Assembly: GCA_934045075.1 (NCBI GenBank)
Contig: OW203723.1
Span: forward strand, 21,475,115 to 21,539,114
Reading direction: 5' to 3'
DNA from: Yponomeuta sedellus
Taxonomy: Eukaryota > Arthropoda > Insecta > Lepidoptera > Yponomeutidae
Length of the DNA: 64,000 nucleotides
A program made the position numbers and the translations under genes. Of the stretch, positions 11,438 to 22,659 are shown piece by piece (position 1 is the first letter of the stretch; every line of letters begins with the position of its first letter). The notes under the pieces are model-generated. The model saw only the letters and a list, made by a program, of their open reading frames with translations, was not told where the DNA came from and did not search any database.

Positions 11438-11590
11438 TGTTATTTTCAAGGTCCTTTTGCTGACCTTGAAAATTTTCAAGGTCCTTTTGCTGACCTTGAA
11501 AATAACAATAGAATACCATTGTTATTTTCAAGGTCAGGAAAAGGACCTTGAAAATAACAATGGTATTCTATTGTTACTTTCAAGGACTAA
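11438..11590. repeat. Palindromic array of CAAGGTC motifs
   Basis: Two direct 30-bp units (TTTTCAAGGTCCTTTTGC...) are followed by inverted copies separated by ATAGAATACCAT. The whole can fold into a long hairpin; eight or so CAAGGTC(A/C) half-sites are present. Confidence 0.8.
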
Positions 11591-11601
11591 AGAGGTTCGA
11601 T

Positions 11602-11670
11602 TTCAACCCTTGTATGCCCCCGAAGCTGGAGTACTGGACTCTTCCTGCATCACAGGAAGGTTAGATTAGG
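11602..11670 (-). mobile_element. 5S-headed SINE tail fragment
   Basis: It contains ACTCTTCCTGCATCACAGGA and AGGTTAGATTAGG, matching the SINE 3' region in reverse. Confidence 0.5.
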
Positions 11671-11942
11671 TTAGGCATACATCACCACTGGGCCAGTTTT
11701 TAAAGAAGTTAAAGCCAAAAAAATATAATTATGTTCATCAACTCTCGACTACCTACACAGATATCGTGAGTGACTAGGTATTTACTGTGATTTGCTTAGG
11801 CTAGTTTTTTTTTTAAATTGGTCGACGACAATGAACAGACAGTTGTAGCAGAAATGGCCAATCAACATCATCTTCATCCAGGGTTTTTGGCAGATGCATT
11901 GTCATTATGGTAACGGTGGATAACGGTCGGCTCATTACACTA

Positions 11943-12199
11943 CAGTCTATTTATTCTTACTTGTGCAATTTAGTAAACAAGATTCTACCCTCAAACTGTG
12001 ACTTTTTTGTCCCAAACTGCCACATTTCCATAAATGAAGTAACCTGGAACACTCTTTTAGATAACACGCTGCCAATTTTATAAACATAGTTCATGATAGT
12101 TCATGAATTTGCGACAAATTGTCTAGTTTAGGCATCTAATCTCAATTTTAAGGTTAGAATCTTGTTTACTAAATTGGACAAGTAAGAATAAATAGACTG
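11943..12199. mobile_element. Mariner-like MITE
   Basis: Terminal inverted repeats of about 40 bp start CAGTCTATTTATTCTTACTT and end with the complement, flanked on both sides by TA. A TA target and CAGT ends are typical of Tc1/mariner. There is no coding sequence. Confidence 0.78.
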
Positions 12200-13289
12200 T
12201 AGGTTGTTTTACCTCATTAACAAGCATAACAGTTATTAAAATATAAAGTTTTTTGTTTTATTTTTTCAGAAACTCAATTTTTAGTATTTTATTGACTTGC
12301 GACTCTCATAGGTACATAGTTATAGAATTAACGGATGCATAATTAGAGAATGAAGTTGTTTAACGTCGGGAAAATGTTTTTTTATATAATTTCTTTGGGG
12401 TTGGGGACTTTTGTTCGAACGACTAATATTCTACACACGATTGTTCTACAAAACGATAGTGTTAACAGCGGTATTTCTAACTAACGGATCTTCTTAAAAC
12501 TATTTGGAAAGAGGGCGCCTCGTTGTATCGTGTCGATCAGATTCCTGAACGTGTATTTGGAGGCATATTTATGTATATTTTTAAATCGAATGTAACAATG
12601 TGAGTTGATTTACTTTTTTTAACACCGCCCGATGAATTTTCTGATTATTAATTTATTTATTTCATTTATAAAAAACAATATTATTAACTGCGATGCAGGC
12701 AGAAACCCGTGCCCCACCAGTAGGGATACAAGGGTTGATATCGACGATTATTAAAATTATTATTAAATAATTAGATGAAATTTTTACTTGCAAGATGAAA
12801 CTTAATCACGTTTTACCTAATAAATTAACGCGATTAGTTCCGTTTAATATTTAACTACGAATGGACATCGCGAGTCATTCAAGAAATACTATCACTTGAC
12901 ACTTTATGAGAGCGTTAGTTAACGGAAACTCTCCTCCACGCAGCCTCAAGCACGCTTCGCCAACACCCTGCAATTACGACGAAACGTATGTTCTTGAACA
13001 AATTAAAACATATGGAAAATGTTGCATGGCATGTTGCCTTAGTTAGACGTTGTGTTGCAGATAATCTGCACGCGGCCGTCGAGAGAAATTGCACCGATTT
13101 CAAAGACTAAGGTCCGGAATGGAGATCTCTTCCAGTTTACCGTTAGTATTACCGTAGGAGGTGCATTCTGACGGTACTTAGGTTGCTTGCAGCACAAGTT
13201 TGCAAGGATAGTTGACGGCAGCTCAGCTAAGGCAGAAGGCTCGATTCCACTTTACCGTTTCGACCAGTGCTTGGTAAAAAACTATAACA
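12200..13289. other. Intergenic; one SINE tail fragment
   Basis: At 12694-12746 lies a 5S-headed SINE 3' tail (GCGATGCAGGCAGAAACCCG ... GGGTTGATATCGACG, + strand). The rest is AT-rich without recognised genes. Confidence 0.55.
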
Positions 13290-13430
13290 GCCTTACTAAT
13301 AAACTTGGTGTAAGTATTGTATAACTATGCAGTGTTTTGTCTCTTTTCTTCCAACTGAAAATTACATTCAAATGACGTGAACAAAACACTGTGTAACTGT
13401 ACCAGGCTTATACTGTGTTTATTAGTAAGA
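13290..13430. mobile_element. Short MITE with inverted ends
   Basis: It begins CTTACTAATAAACTTGGTG and ends CTGTGTTTATTAGTAAG, with GCAGTGTTTTGT mirrored by ACAAAACACTGTG inside. Confidence 0.7.
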
Positions 13431-13539
13431 GTCTAGATGTCTAACAAGGGCAAAAACTATCCCCGTGGGCAGTTGCGCAACTATACTATCTGAGTTAAAT
13501 ATTAAACGGGTCTCGTTATCATCTTCAACCCATTATGTC

Positions 13540-13645
13540 TCCATACTCCACCACGGCGGCCAATTCCGGATTAGTGGACGCTTATAAGACTAGTGGCTGG
13601 TCTTACTGGCCTCTGATTTGGCTTAGCGACTGCCATCTATCAACG
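13540..13645 (-). mobile_element. 5S-headed SINE body fragment, diverged
   Basis: It contains CCATACTCCACCACGGCGGCC and GGCTTAGCGACTGCCAT, recognisable but degraded. Confidence 0.6.
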
Positions 13646-14114
13646 GAACTAATCGAGATTGTTATTAAATTAATGTAAGATACTCTCTAAGCCCGTACGT
13701 CTGGTGCACCCTGGGCAATAATCAGCGAGTCCCGTACGCTGATTGGCCAATCCTTTCACCACGATGACTTGCCATCGACACGCTAAGAAGAATGTAAGAT
13801 GGTCTACCCATGACCACGGCAACAGCAACGCTGCCGAAGCGTCGGCAATTAAGGTTACGTTTTACGTAATAAACAATCGCGAGTTGACCCGTTTAATATA
13901 TAAATATATATAAGCATCGCGAGTGTTTAGGAAAAACAATCTGAGGCCCACGGTAAATTCATGGGATCCCTCCCAGTAAAAATCGTTAAATTGGAACGTT
14001 GCGTTTTATAATTGATAAACCATGGGATAGATGTGGTTTCTCGATTTAAGCAAAAACTGCAATATTTCGAAGTAACTTTTCTGGATTTTTACGGTACAAA
14101 AATTAAGCCCACAC

Positions 14115-14285
14115 GGGCCCTCGTTCAGAGAAAGAGAGAGAGTGTGAGTGTTTAATGATTTAATCATCCACCATGCGTGCCCGTTCCTTATTATCGATTT
14201 CAGCGCTTACGTAGGTATGTGAACACCTCAGACGTTAGTCAGGTTTCCTCACGATGATATCTTTCATTAGCAAGTGGTTATTTGC
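14115..14285 (-). repeat. CGTGAGGAAACC-family fragment
   Basis: It shares GTCAGGTTTCCTCACGATG and an AGAAAGAGAGAG stretch with other copies. Confidence 0.55.
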
Positions 14286-14439
14286 TTAGCGTTATTGCAT
14301 TAGCTCACAGGATTTTACAGATGTTCGTCCTATATTGAAATCTCAAAGACGTGATATATTTGTGTGTGCTTGAAGAGGCAAAGGAATTGAAACATTACTT
14401 AAAGAGTGAATGAATTTCCCAAGGCCCGAGCCCAAATTA

Positions 14440-14625
14440 AGTATCGTTCAACGCATATTATATATACACATCTGTTTGCGAACATGGAACGCTTCCTTAA
14501 CTCTATCGCATGATTATGAGGCTTTCCATGTCTAGCAAACTGTGGATATCAAGTTTCAGTGGAAATACCTATACAGCATAACCCTGATATTGTGTACCTG
14601 ACCGACGTATCTAATTGTGCAACAA
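14440..14625 (+). repeat. Dispersed repeat, copy 1
   Basis: From TCGTTCAACGCATATTATA to CTAATTGTGCAAC it is nearly the same as 19985-20163, apart from small indels and substitutions. No frame or inverted ends are visible. Confidence 0.75.
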
Positions 14626-14967
14626 CGTGGAGTAAATATTTTGTATTTGCACGCAGACGCATGCGTTAAAGATACATTATAATCAAACCACTCGCTGGAT
14701 TTATTTGCACAAATAAATAGAGGAATCGAACCTACGATCTCAGTGTTGAATGTGATACAGCCTTCTGTTCTATTTTCATTGCAAGTGGTAAGTCAACGCC
14801 CTGGGTTTTGCAGTTCCACTTGAAAAAGGCTTAGGAAAATACAAATCCTGTGATGTAAAGTTTTATAGCACATAGACTGCAAATATTCTTTTATGTCGCA
14901 CTGATGTCGCGGGTGAGTGTTGTAAGATGTAAATTAGAAATTAAACCAAGTCGGTAAATTAAATATA

Positions 14968-15238
14968 GTTGTACGGGGCAAACCTCTTTACACCATTTAT
15001 ATATTTCTTTTTCAACCTATCACTTTAAAATATTCAAAATTACGTCACACATTTTTCGATTTCCCTCATTTTACATCATTACCACCTCACACGTTGACTA
15101 TATCTGAATATTTTACCTGCTTATCCGTTTTTATCCAGTTTTCTGTTTTATTATAAAATAAACAGTACAAATAAAGCAACAGTTGAAGTCGTTCCAGTTT
15201 TATTATTTATAAAAGTTTTACAACACGACATAGTGCTT
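14968..15238 (+). repeat. LTR-like repeat copy
   Basis: It runs from CAAACCTCTTTACACCATTT to GTCGTTCCAGTTTTATTATT and TTTTACAAC, the LTR family of 38938-39217. It is flanked by unrelated DNA, so probably a solo LTR. Confidence 0.62.
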
Positions 15239-15259
15239 GGAAGATCAACATTTCTGGGT

Positions 15260-15860
15260 GGATTGAAATTATTGGCCCGTGTGATGTCACAAATGTACGT
15301 AGCTTAGAAAACAAAGTCATTGGTCCACGCCGTTATTCGAACTTCTGACCTCCCGAATGTGTGGCATTCTACCGCTGCGCTACCACCGCTTATACGCTCG
15401 TTAACTGTGAAGGAAAACGTCGTGAGGAAATCTGAGTATATGAGGTGTTCACATAACTCAGCAGCCACTGCGTTCTATCTTTTCGCTACCACCGCTCTTA
15501 CGCTCACTAACCGTGAGGAAAAATGAGTGTCCTCTTCACTAGTTTGTTGAAATATTTCCGGACTCTGATTTCCCCTGAGTCTGACTCTTAAAAATCAATG
15601 TCCTATTCACGTCCAAAGAAAATTGGACGAGCTTCTACAATACACTTATTAATTTGTCGGTTTGGCACTACTCCCACCTTTTTCCGTCACCTATTGGTTG
15701 GCTAGAATTAAACACTTATGTTAAGCCCGCCTATTGTACAATTTGGAGACAGGCAAATGCTGGATGCGGCAAGCTGAAGACAGAAAGAGAGAAAGAGAAT
15801 ATGGGCTTGATTACCACACGTAGGATAGGTAATTTTAAGCGCTGAGTGATTTGACCACCG
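15260..15860. repeat. tRNA-headed repeat and CGTGAGGAAACC fragments
   Basis: GCCGTTATTCGAACTTCTGAC is an inverted B-box-like segment of the 21867-22085 SINE family. AACTGTGAAGGAAAACGTCG and AGAGAATATGGGCTTGATTA are pieces of its tail. Confidence 0.5.
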
Positions 15861-15899
15861 CAGATAATAATTTACAATAATTTAAGATGTAAAAATTGG

Positions 15900-16017
15900 T
15901 CCGTGGTGTCCCGAGGCGCGTACTTTTCAAAAAGAAATATCGATGCGCCTCATCGACTCATCTGGCGATCCAAGAGCTGGTAGCTAACTCGGCCAGCGCA
16001 TCAGCCTGGCCATTCAG
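15900..16017 (+). pseudogene. LINE ORF2 C-terminal fragment
   Basis: CGCCTCATCGACTCATCTGG ... GGCCATTCAGAAG resembles the LINE C-terminal coding piece at 45545-45725 (RLIDT...LAIQ). Frames are broken. Confidence 0.5.
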
Positions 16018-16023
16018 AAGTTG

Positions 16024-16210
16024 TTAAGTCACCCCTAAGGCCTCTGACAGTCAGCTCCAACGCCTTAACGTGCCTTGCAAAGCACGGAAATGCTCGGAAA
16101 AATGCCACTAGCGGTAGTCTTGGGTCACCCATCCTGCATCTAGCCGCACCTGTTGTTGCTTAACCCAAGTGATTGATTTCAATCACTCGGTTTGACTAGG
16201 CCGCGAGCGC
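16024..16210 (-). mobile_element. 5S-headed SINE, 5' half
   Basis: It reads in reverse from GCGCTCGCGGCC through TCAATCACTTGGGTTAAGC and GCAGGATGGGTGACCCAAG to the CTTAACAAC region. The head is complete and the 3' body missing. Confidence 0.78.
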
Positions 16211-16344
16211 TAGTAATAGTTGTTATTAAGTATTTATATAGTAATAATAAGAATTTCTACAGAATTCATTTACAATTGAAGATATAAAAATGGAAAATAA
16301 AATCAAAATAGAAAACTATTCAATTCACTTTTATTGAAAACGAC

Positions 16345-16535
16345 CTGACCCAGCGAACTTCGTACTAGACGGTTAAAGTCGATTCTTTATATTTTTTTTT
16401 ATTTTTCCCTCCGTAAGAACCATCCTCGTACTTCAAGGAATATTCTAAAAAAAGAATTAGCGAAATCAGTTCAGCTGCTCTCGAGATTTGCGCTTACCAA
16501 CACATTCAGCGATTCATTTTTATATTAAAGAATAG
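16345..16535 (+). repeat. LINE-tail-like repeat (AGCTGACCCAGCGAACTTCG family)
   Basis: It runs from CCTGACCCAGCGAACTTCG to CAGCGATTCATTTTTATATT and matches 51365-51560 and 54803-55350. Confidence 0.7.
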
Positions 16536-17580
16536 CTGTACTGACGCCACGGGACGAAGCCCATGCGGAAGGGACGTCCTGGCTGTGTGGCCACCGGCTT
16601 TGTCTACGATACTTTTTGCCGAATCTGACGCGGACATGTCGCGAGTCTCGGATCCGACTCTGAAGACTCTTATTGATGCATCTTTGATCTCTATGATAGC
16701 TGATGTCATTGAGGAACCAATGATGTCATTGTATCCAAATACGTTTGTTTTTATAAACGTGATACCGTCGTAAACAACACGATGGTAAGAAAAGTTACTG
16801 TAAACTGGCTGTACTCACAATTTGGTTCGCATTTGGTATCGATTCGATTAAAAGCTTGATGTAAGTAAAATAAATAATTGTGCCAAATGAATCAATTAAT
16901 TTATATAAGTTATACGCATGCGAAAAATATCAAAATAATAAACTGTAACAAGTTATGTGTAACTTATATTTTCGGAAGAACAATTCAAATTCAATTAAAA
17001 TAAATTTATTTCAACGTAAAGAATTTGCTGAATATCAATGTACATTGTAAAATGTTAGCCGCTGCCTTCGGGCCGTATTGTAGTGGAGAAAAAGGCAGCG
17101 GAAAAAAAAACTTCACTCTGACCATCTTTTCTCAAATCATCTTAAAACCAACTACATCAGTTGCCATTTGTAGACCTAATAAGATTTCATGATTGCCATT
17201 AACAACCCTAAATGCCAAAGCATTAGTCAAATGTCTCACAATAATAGGGGAAAACATAAGTGCTGCGGCCAGACACACGAACAGCACTCGTTCACGAGCG
17301 AGCATCATCAGTCTCAACCATTTTGGAGGGAGATAGATGACCCGAACACCACGCTACCATTCGAATGACCTTTAGTAAACCTGCAGTTAAGTTTCAATAA
17401 AAGGCTTTTAGATTTATTTTTTATTTTATCTATTTATTTTACGCCCCGGCTTGAGGCGCTGATAACAGCCTACAGAGCTTTAACTTAACTTTCTAGCAAA
17501 TTTTGACAAGCATTTTTTCGCGATTTCAGTGTTTTGAAGAGAAGGAATGTGAAGGAAAACATCGTAAGGAAACCTGAGAT

Positions 17581-17815
17581 TACACTATTTTTATTTTTAA
17601 TGCACTAACCCGTGCTAAGGAACAAATTTAAAAACCTATTTAGAGGCTAAAAATCTCACCCATGCCGGGATTCGAACCCGCAACCTCTGGCTATCCGTAC
17701 CAGCGCTCTACCAATTGAGCTCAATTGGTAGAGCGCTGGTACGGATAGCCAGAGGTTGCGGGTTCGAATCCCGGCATGGGTGAGATTTTTAGCCTCTAAA
17801 TAGGTTTTTAAATTT
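17581..17815. mobile_element. tRNA-headed SINE inserted as a perfect inverted dimer
   Basis: The bases 17623-17816 form a perfect palindrome with 97-bp arms and no spacer, centred on GAGCTC (17719/17720). Each arm carries a tRNA-like head with A box (CAATTGGTAGAGCG) and B box (GGGTTCGAATCCC). The left arm alone continues into the SINE tail (TTAATGCACTAACCCGTGC). GAAACCTGAGAT flanks both sides (17569-17580, 17816-17827) as a 12-bp target duplication. Confidence 0.85.
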
Positions 17816-17968
17816 GAAACCTGAGATGCTGAGATGTTCAAATAACTCCGCGCTTAAAATTGCCAGCCGCGGTGGGCACGCGTGGTAATTAAGCCCATAC
17901 TCTCACTCGAAGAGAAGGCCTGTGCCCTGCAGTGGGACGTTCAGAAGAATACAGTCTGCTATCTTTTA

Positions 17969-18106
17969 CCCCCTTATTCATAAAAGTCTGCTAACTTAAA
18001 GCATTGCTAATTCTCGCTCTGTCTTATTCTATTGACCTAAGACAGAATGAATAAGAACACTCTTTAGCAGCTGTTTTAAGTTAGCGGACCATTATGAATA
18101 AGGGGG
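17969..18106. mobile_element. PIF/Harbinger-like MITE
   Basis: 138 bp with terminal inverted repeats of about 30 bp starting CCCCCTTATTCATAA, flanked on both sides by TTA. A three-base TTA duplication is the target mark of PIF/Harbinger elements. It is non-coding. Confidence 0.78.
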
Positions 18107-19125
18107 TTAGAATATACCTCGGGCTCTAGAGTAGGCTTCGGTTTTCGCCGAAACCACACGAGTGTAATACTACTTCCTGCTCTGTATAAAACTTTTCTTC
18201 ACTATATTGAAAAGTTATGTAAAGCTATAAATAATATTACAAAATAAACCTTTCCTTATTGCAATATAATCGATTCTATTCGATAGTAGCCGAGGTATAT
18301 TCTAAAAGCTAATAGACTGTACTTAAGTCTACTTAACTTTCAATGAAACTGTATTTTTTTTATTCAATAAAATATTTAAATACCAATATCACTTGTCCTG
18401 GTCCCAAACTAGTATAAACTGTAAGATGCCATCTGTATTGTTACAGGAGCCTTTTTGGCACAAAGTATGTACAGTACTACACATCATAAAAGTCCCTTCG
18501 GGAATCTACGTTCGCGCAGACTAGGAAGAAGTGTAACGAAAGTACCCGAAGCTTAAGTACATTCAACATGTTCTTTAACCGATACGGTTAAGGTGCAGAA
18601 TTGATTGCCGCAGTAGCGCTACCTATTTCGCTCACGCTAATATTGCCAAACTAATAGTCACCAGCATCGATGACGTTGAATCAACCAATAGCAACAAAGG
18701 CGCGCGGCCTGCCATAAAATGAAACTATCTGATTGGTCGATCAACTTGCCGCACATCCAAAATTTGTTCATTTGCGCAGGTACATCCGTGAGAATTATTT
18801 ATTGTGTAGCACTGTACATAATTTACAGCGTTTGACTATATTATTATCTTCAGGGATCTTATTGTAGAAACGTATCCAATGTTAATTGTTATACCTGAGA
18901 TTTCCGCACTTTTTTTCTTTTGACAGTTTGGCCATTGTACATAACAAGTGCTGAGGTATGTAACACTTCAGACACTAGGGTTTCCTCACGGTGGACACCG
19001 GTTAGCGAGTGGTATTGCTACTATAATTTCACAAATGGACATAACTTATAAAACAATGTCATTGGTACAATATGTTTTCCTTCACATTTAGCCAGTGGTA
19101 TTGCTACTACGTATATGATTGTGTT
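18107..19125. other. No gene seen; repeat fragment near the end
   Basis: Mostly unassigned DNA. A CGTGAGGAAACC-family piece lies at about 18945-19045. Confidence 0.45.
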
Positions 19126-19375
19126 GGCCTAGAGAATAGCACCAACCCAAATTCTTCCCGCGGGTGTCGTAAAAGGCGACTAAGGGACACAAACCGGGGG
19201 GTGGGCAGCAGCGCCCCCTGCAGTACAATTCCACCAAACTGCGATCCCAACCCGCATGCCCAGCGTGGGGATTATGGGCATTACCCCCAATCATGGCACA
19301 ACCTTGCGCTATGCCGCTCAAGAGGGGAGGGCTATGTCGAGCAGTGACTAATATAGCCTGAAGAAGAAGATTGCT
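19126..19375 (+). mobile_element. LINE 3' tail (RTE/non-LTR type)
   Basis: CCCGCGGGTGTCGTAAAAGG and ACTGCGATCCCAACCCGCAT run to GGACTAATATAGCCTGAAGAAG-type ends with an (AAG)n run. It is a 5'-truncated copy; others lie at 38052-38300 and 46897-47120, with shorter pieces at 25187-25275, 46005-46076, 51688-51735, 52305-52366, 52610-52715 and 57335-57395. Confidence 0.75.
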
Positions 19376-19499
19376 ACTATAACTCCACAAATGTACTTAA
19401 CATAGTAAACAAAGTCGTATATGGCCGCATTGGGAATCGAACCTGGATCTTTCGCTTTTGAGGCCATTCTTCATTCCACCAGGGTTGCTACGCATTATT

Positions 19500-20490
19500 A
19501 TGTCAAATAAAAAACTCCAGCTTTCGTTTCTTGAAGTAAAGCTGGTTACACTATTTTTATTTTTAATGCACTAACCCGTGCTAAGGAACAAATTTAAAAA
19601 CCTATTTAGAGGCTAAAAATTTCACCCATGCCGGGATTCGAACCCGCAACCTCTGGCTATCCGTACCAGCTGGTTCCTAATAATTAAGCCAGCTATCGAT
19701 TCTTCGAGAAAATATGATCAGCCACTCGCTAATTGTTCTATTGGATTGAACCAAAACAGCTAATATACCAGGCGTCAGGTCCGCTTTACTGTATTGTATG
19801 CTAAACACTGACATTGTATTCACAACTCTTATTCGATAGTTGCATTAGGATTTATTAGAAGAATGCATTGGTTAATTGAAATGTCTGGATTGGTACAGAC
19901 ATTTGACCCGAATAAAGACAAACGAAATGTCAACATAACGTAAATACTTCGACGACCTCTGTGGCGCAGCGCTAGTGCGTCTTCCTAGCATCGTTCAACG
20001 CATATTATACACATCTGTTTGCGAACATGGAACGCTTCCTTGACTCTATCGCATGATTATGAGGCTTTCCATGTCTAGCAAATTGTGGATATCAAGTTTC
20101 AGTGGAAATATACAGCATAACCCTGATATTGTGTACCTGACCGAACGTATCTAATTGTGCAACGTCAAAAAAACTCCAGCTTTCGTTTTTTGAAGTAAAG
20201 CTGGTTCCTAATAATTAAGCCAACTATCGATTCTTCGAGAAAATATGATCAGCCACTCGCTAATTGTTCTATTGGATTGAACCAAAACAGCAAATTTACC
20301 AGACGTCAGGTCCGCTTTACTGTATTGTATTCACAACTCTTATTTGTTAGTTGCATTAGGATTTATTAGAAGAATGCATTGGTTAATTGAAATTTCTGGA
20401 TTGGTACAGACATTTGACCCGAATAAAGACAAACGAAATGTCAACATAACGTTAATACTTCGACGACCTCTGTGGCTCAGAGCTAGTGCA
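19500..20490 (+). repeat. Local segmental duplication
   Basis: The block from AAAAACTCCAGCTTTCG to CTTCGACGACCTCTGTGGC occurs at about 19507-19975 and again at 20165-20480 with few differences. The dispersed repeat copy 2 lies between (19985-20163). The first copy has a SINE insertion that the second lacks. Confidence 0.85.
19548..19667 (-). mobile_element. tRNA-headed SINE, 5'-truncated, with target duplication
   Basis: 120 bp reading from the tail (ACACTATTTTTATTTTTAAT) to the B box region; the A box is missing. AGCTGGTT flanks it at 19540-19547 and 19668-19675. The intact site is seen in the second duplicate near 20199. Confidence 0.88.
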
Positions 20491-20680
20491 TCTAGCTTCT
20501 TCCTAGCACGCAAGAGGTCTTGAGTTCGAACCCCGGCTAGGGACAAAAAGAAAACCACCGGGTCTTGGATTTTTACATGTTTGTGATGTCGCTGCTTCTG
20601 GTTGCCACGACACAGGGTATCCTAGAGTGAGGCCAGAAGCAATGTTTATGCCTGTGTTATGTTATACAAAAAATAAACAT
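20457..20680 (+). mobile_element. tRNA-headed SINE (CCTCTGTGGCGCAG family)
   Basis: The head CGACCTCTGTGGCTCAGAGC (A-box-like) and GAGTTCGAACCCCGGC (B box) is followed by a body ACATGTTTGTGATGTCGCTG and CACGACACAGGGTATCC. Copies are at 49853-50042 (+) and 57985-58162 (-). Confidence 0.8.
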
Positions 20681-20881
20681 TATCTTTCGTTCCCAAGATT
20701 CAGGTTTGTAATCTCTCTTCTACTCAAAAAGGAGGTCGTGGATGCGATCTCATATACAAAATAATGGCCTCACGAAATATTAAGTATTAAATAACATTTT
20801 TTGTTAAAACAACGTAAAGTAACGCACATTACTCAAATGCATTAATGGCGACTATGTGACACAAACGTTATTCCACCTCGA

Positions 20882-21095
20882 TATCATCACTTGTATATCC
20901 CCACTGCTGGGGCACGAGTCTCTTCCTGGATCGCAGGAAGGTTAGGCCATACTCCACCACGGGTGCCAAGTCCGGGTTGCTGGAGGATTGTAAGACAGTG
21001 GCGGGCCTTACTGTCAGAAGTTTTCAAGCCGCCCATAAGGCCTGTGACATGGCTTAACGACTGCCATTACATGACACCCTTAGCGTGCCTTGCGA
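20882..21095 (-). mobile_element. 5S-headed SINE, 5'-truncated
   Basis: It reads in reverse from the CTTCGCAAGG-type region to ATATCATCACTTGTATATCC; GGTTAGGCCATACTCCACC is intact. Confidence 0.78.
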
Positions 21096-21474
21096 TGCAA
21101 GTCATTTCACCTACAGACAATACACGTAGCGTTTTCAGACAAAAGAATGCTAAATCAACTCCCAGTTTGTCCGCGGCATTTCTAAAGTAAACTGTAAATA
21201 ACCGCAAAATGGTTAGTGGCTTGTAAATGACTGTCTAGCTCATATTGACAGTTTAGTAGATATGTTCAAGCGAGATTCAACCGTGTGTGGAATACAATAG
21301 GAACTATCGTCCATTTAGTTTTCATTCGTTGTAGCTGGCTCCTAAGACAAAAGAATACCTCTGTGTACTGGGCCACGTACAGTCAACAAAACCTGCCCTC
21401 CTTTGACGTGCACTCCTTACAGATAAGAAAGGAAAATTCTATTATTGTCGACCGGAAAGAAAACAAAGATCAAA

Positions 21475-21690
21475 CACTAGCTGTGCCCCGCGGTGTTACC
21501 CGCGGTTTATCGATGTTCCCATGGGAACAAGATATTTTTTCGCAGTAGAACGTAGCCTATGTGTTAATCCAAGGTGGCAGCTAACTCCACACCAAATTTT
21601 ATTAAAATCGCACCAGCCGTTTAGACGTGAAGAAGTAACAAACATACACCCTCATACACTCACAAACTTTTGTCTTTATAATATGTACCT
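21475..21690 (+). repeat. RTE-type LINE 3' tail
   Basis: AGCTGTGCCCCGCGGTGTTA, TTCCCATGGGAACAAGATA, then CAGCCGTTTAGACGTGAAG and TAACAAACATACACCCTCAT, with TTTATAATAT at the end: the common arthropod RTE tail. Related, more diverged tails are at 26706-26860 and 58795-59132. Confidence 0.68.
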
Positions 21691-21866
21691 ATTAAGTGTG
21701 ATTTACAACGATACAGGGTACTTAGCAGACAGAAATAGGGTCACAATGCGCTGGACGTAGGAGTCGTAATCATAACGCTGGTCAAAAGGGTTGGTAATGG
21801 AAGAAGAATTTAAGACGCTCTATTATAAAACATGTTATGATATTGGTTCCATTCATTCCATCCAGA

Positions 21867-22085
21867 GCGGTGGTAGCGGAGCGGTGTAGAACGCCGGCTT
21901 CTTAATCGGGAGGTCGTGGGTTCGAACCCCGGCATGTACCAATGACTTTGTTTTCTAAGTTATGTACATTTGTGAAATTATAGTAGCAATACTACTCGCT
22001 GACTGTGAAGGAAAACATCGTAAGGAAACCCTAGTGTCTGAGGTGTTAGCGTACCTCAGCGCTTGCTACGTACAATGGCCCAACT
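21867..22085 (+). mobile_element. tRNA-headed SINE (GGTGGTAGCGGAGCGG family)
   Basis: The head contains GGTAGCGGAGCGGTGTAGAA and the B box GTGGGTTCGAACCCC; the tail continues TGTGAAGGAAAACATCGTAA and TCTGAGGTGTTAGCG. It links the abundant CGTGAGGAAACC fragments to a tRNA-derived head. Other heads are at 19380-19495 (-), 55445-55625 (+) and 59597-59745 (+). Confidence 0.72.
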
Positions 22086-22659
22086 ATGAGGCTAAGTGCG
22101 GAAATCTCAGGTCTAACTAACTAACTATTTGATCCATTGTGGCGCTAGCGAGGACCCCAAAGCGCCTTCAAGCAAACTTGTACACAAGAGGTACAGTAGA
22201 CAGCGCCAAACCTTGCACGTCCATGCATTCTACTCCGTTGCGTTACGAGCGACTTTGCAACTATAATGAAAGGTTGATGTGATAATGATAATGCTTTATT
22301 CATACACAAGACACACATTAAACATTTGTATGAAATTAATACTAAACACAAAAAAAAAAAAAAGAAAACTCATACACCAAACACATTAAAATATTTGGGT
22401 GAAATTAAGATTTACACCCAATTTTGATTCAAATCCACTTGCCTCAAGAAACATGCAATTCTCGATGTGCGGTTGTTACTGTAATGCATTGCGGCTCACT
22501 TACTGGATTTCCTTAAACGTTTTGCCTATTCTTAGTTTCATTTTAACCCCTTCAGGAAAATATGATTTTTTTTTCGATTGGGGGAGCTAATTAGTACTGT
22601 GTAGCTCATTAAATGTGAAAAGTCACGACTCGCAAGCACTTTAATAATAAATAAATAAT

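Noticed and set aside
16506..16773. Overlapping 60-70 codon frames on both strands as a host exon
   Set aside because: No domain recognised, no fitting splice sites, and the left part is repeat.
17656..17780. Pair of tRNA genes in opposite orientation
   Set aside because: The tRNA-like sequence continues into a SINE body and tail and recurs at 19548, 46545, 51167 and 57574, so these are SINE heads rather than genes.
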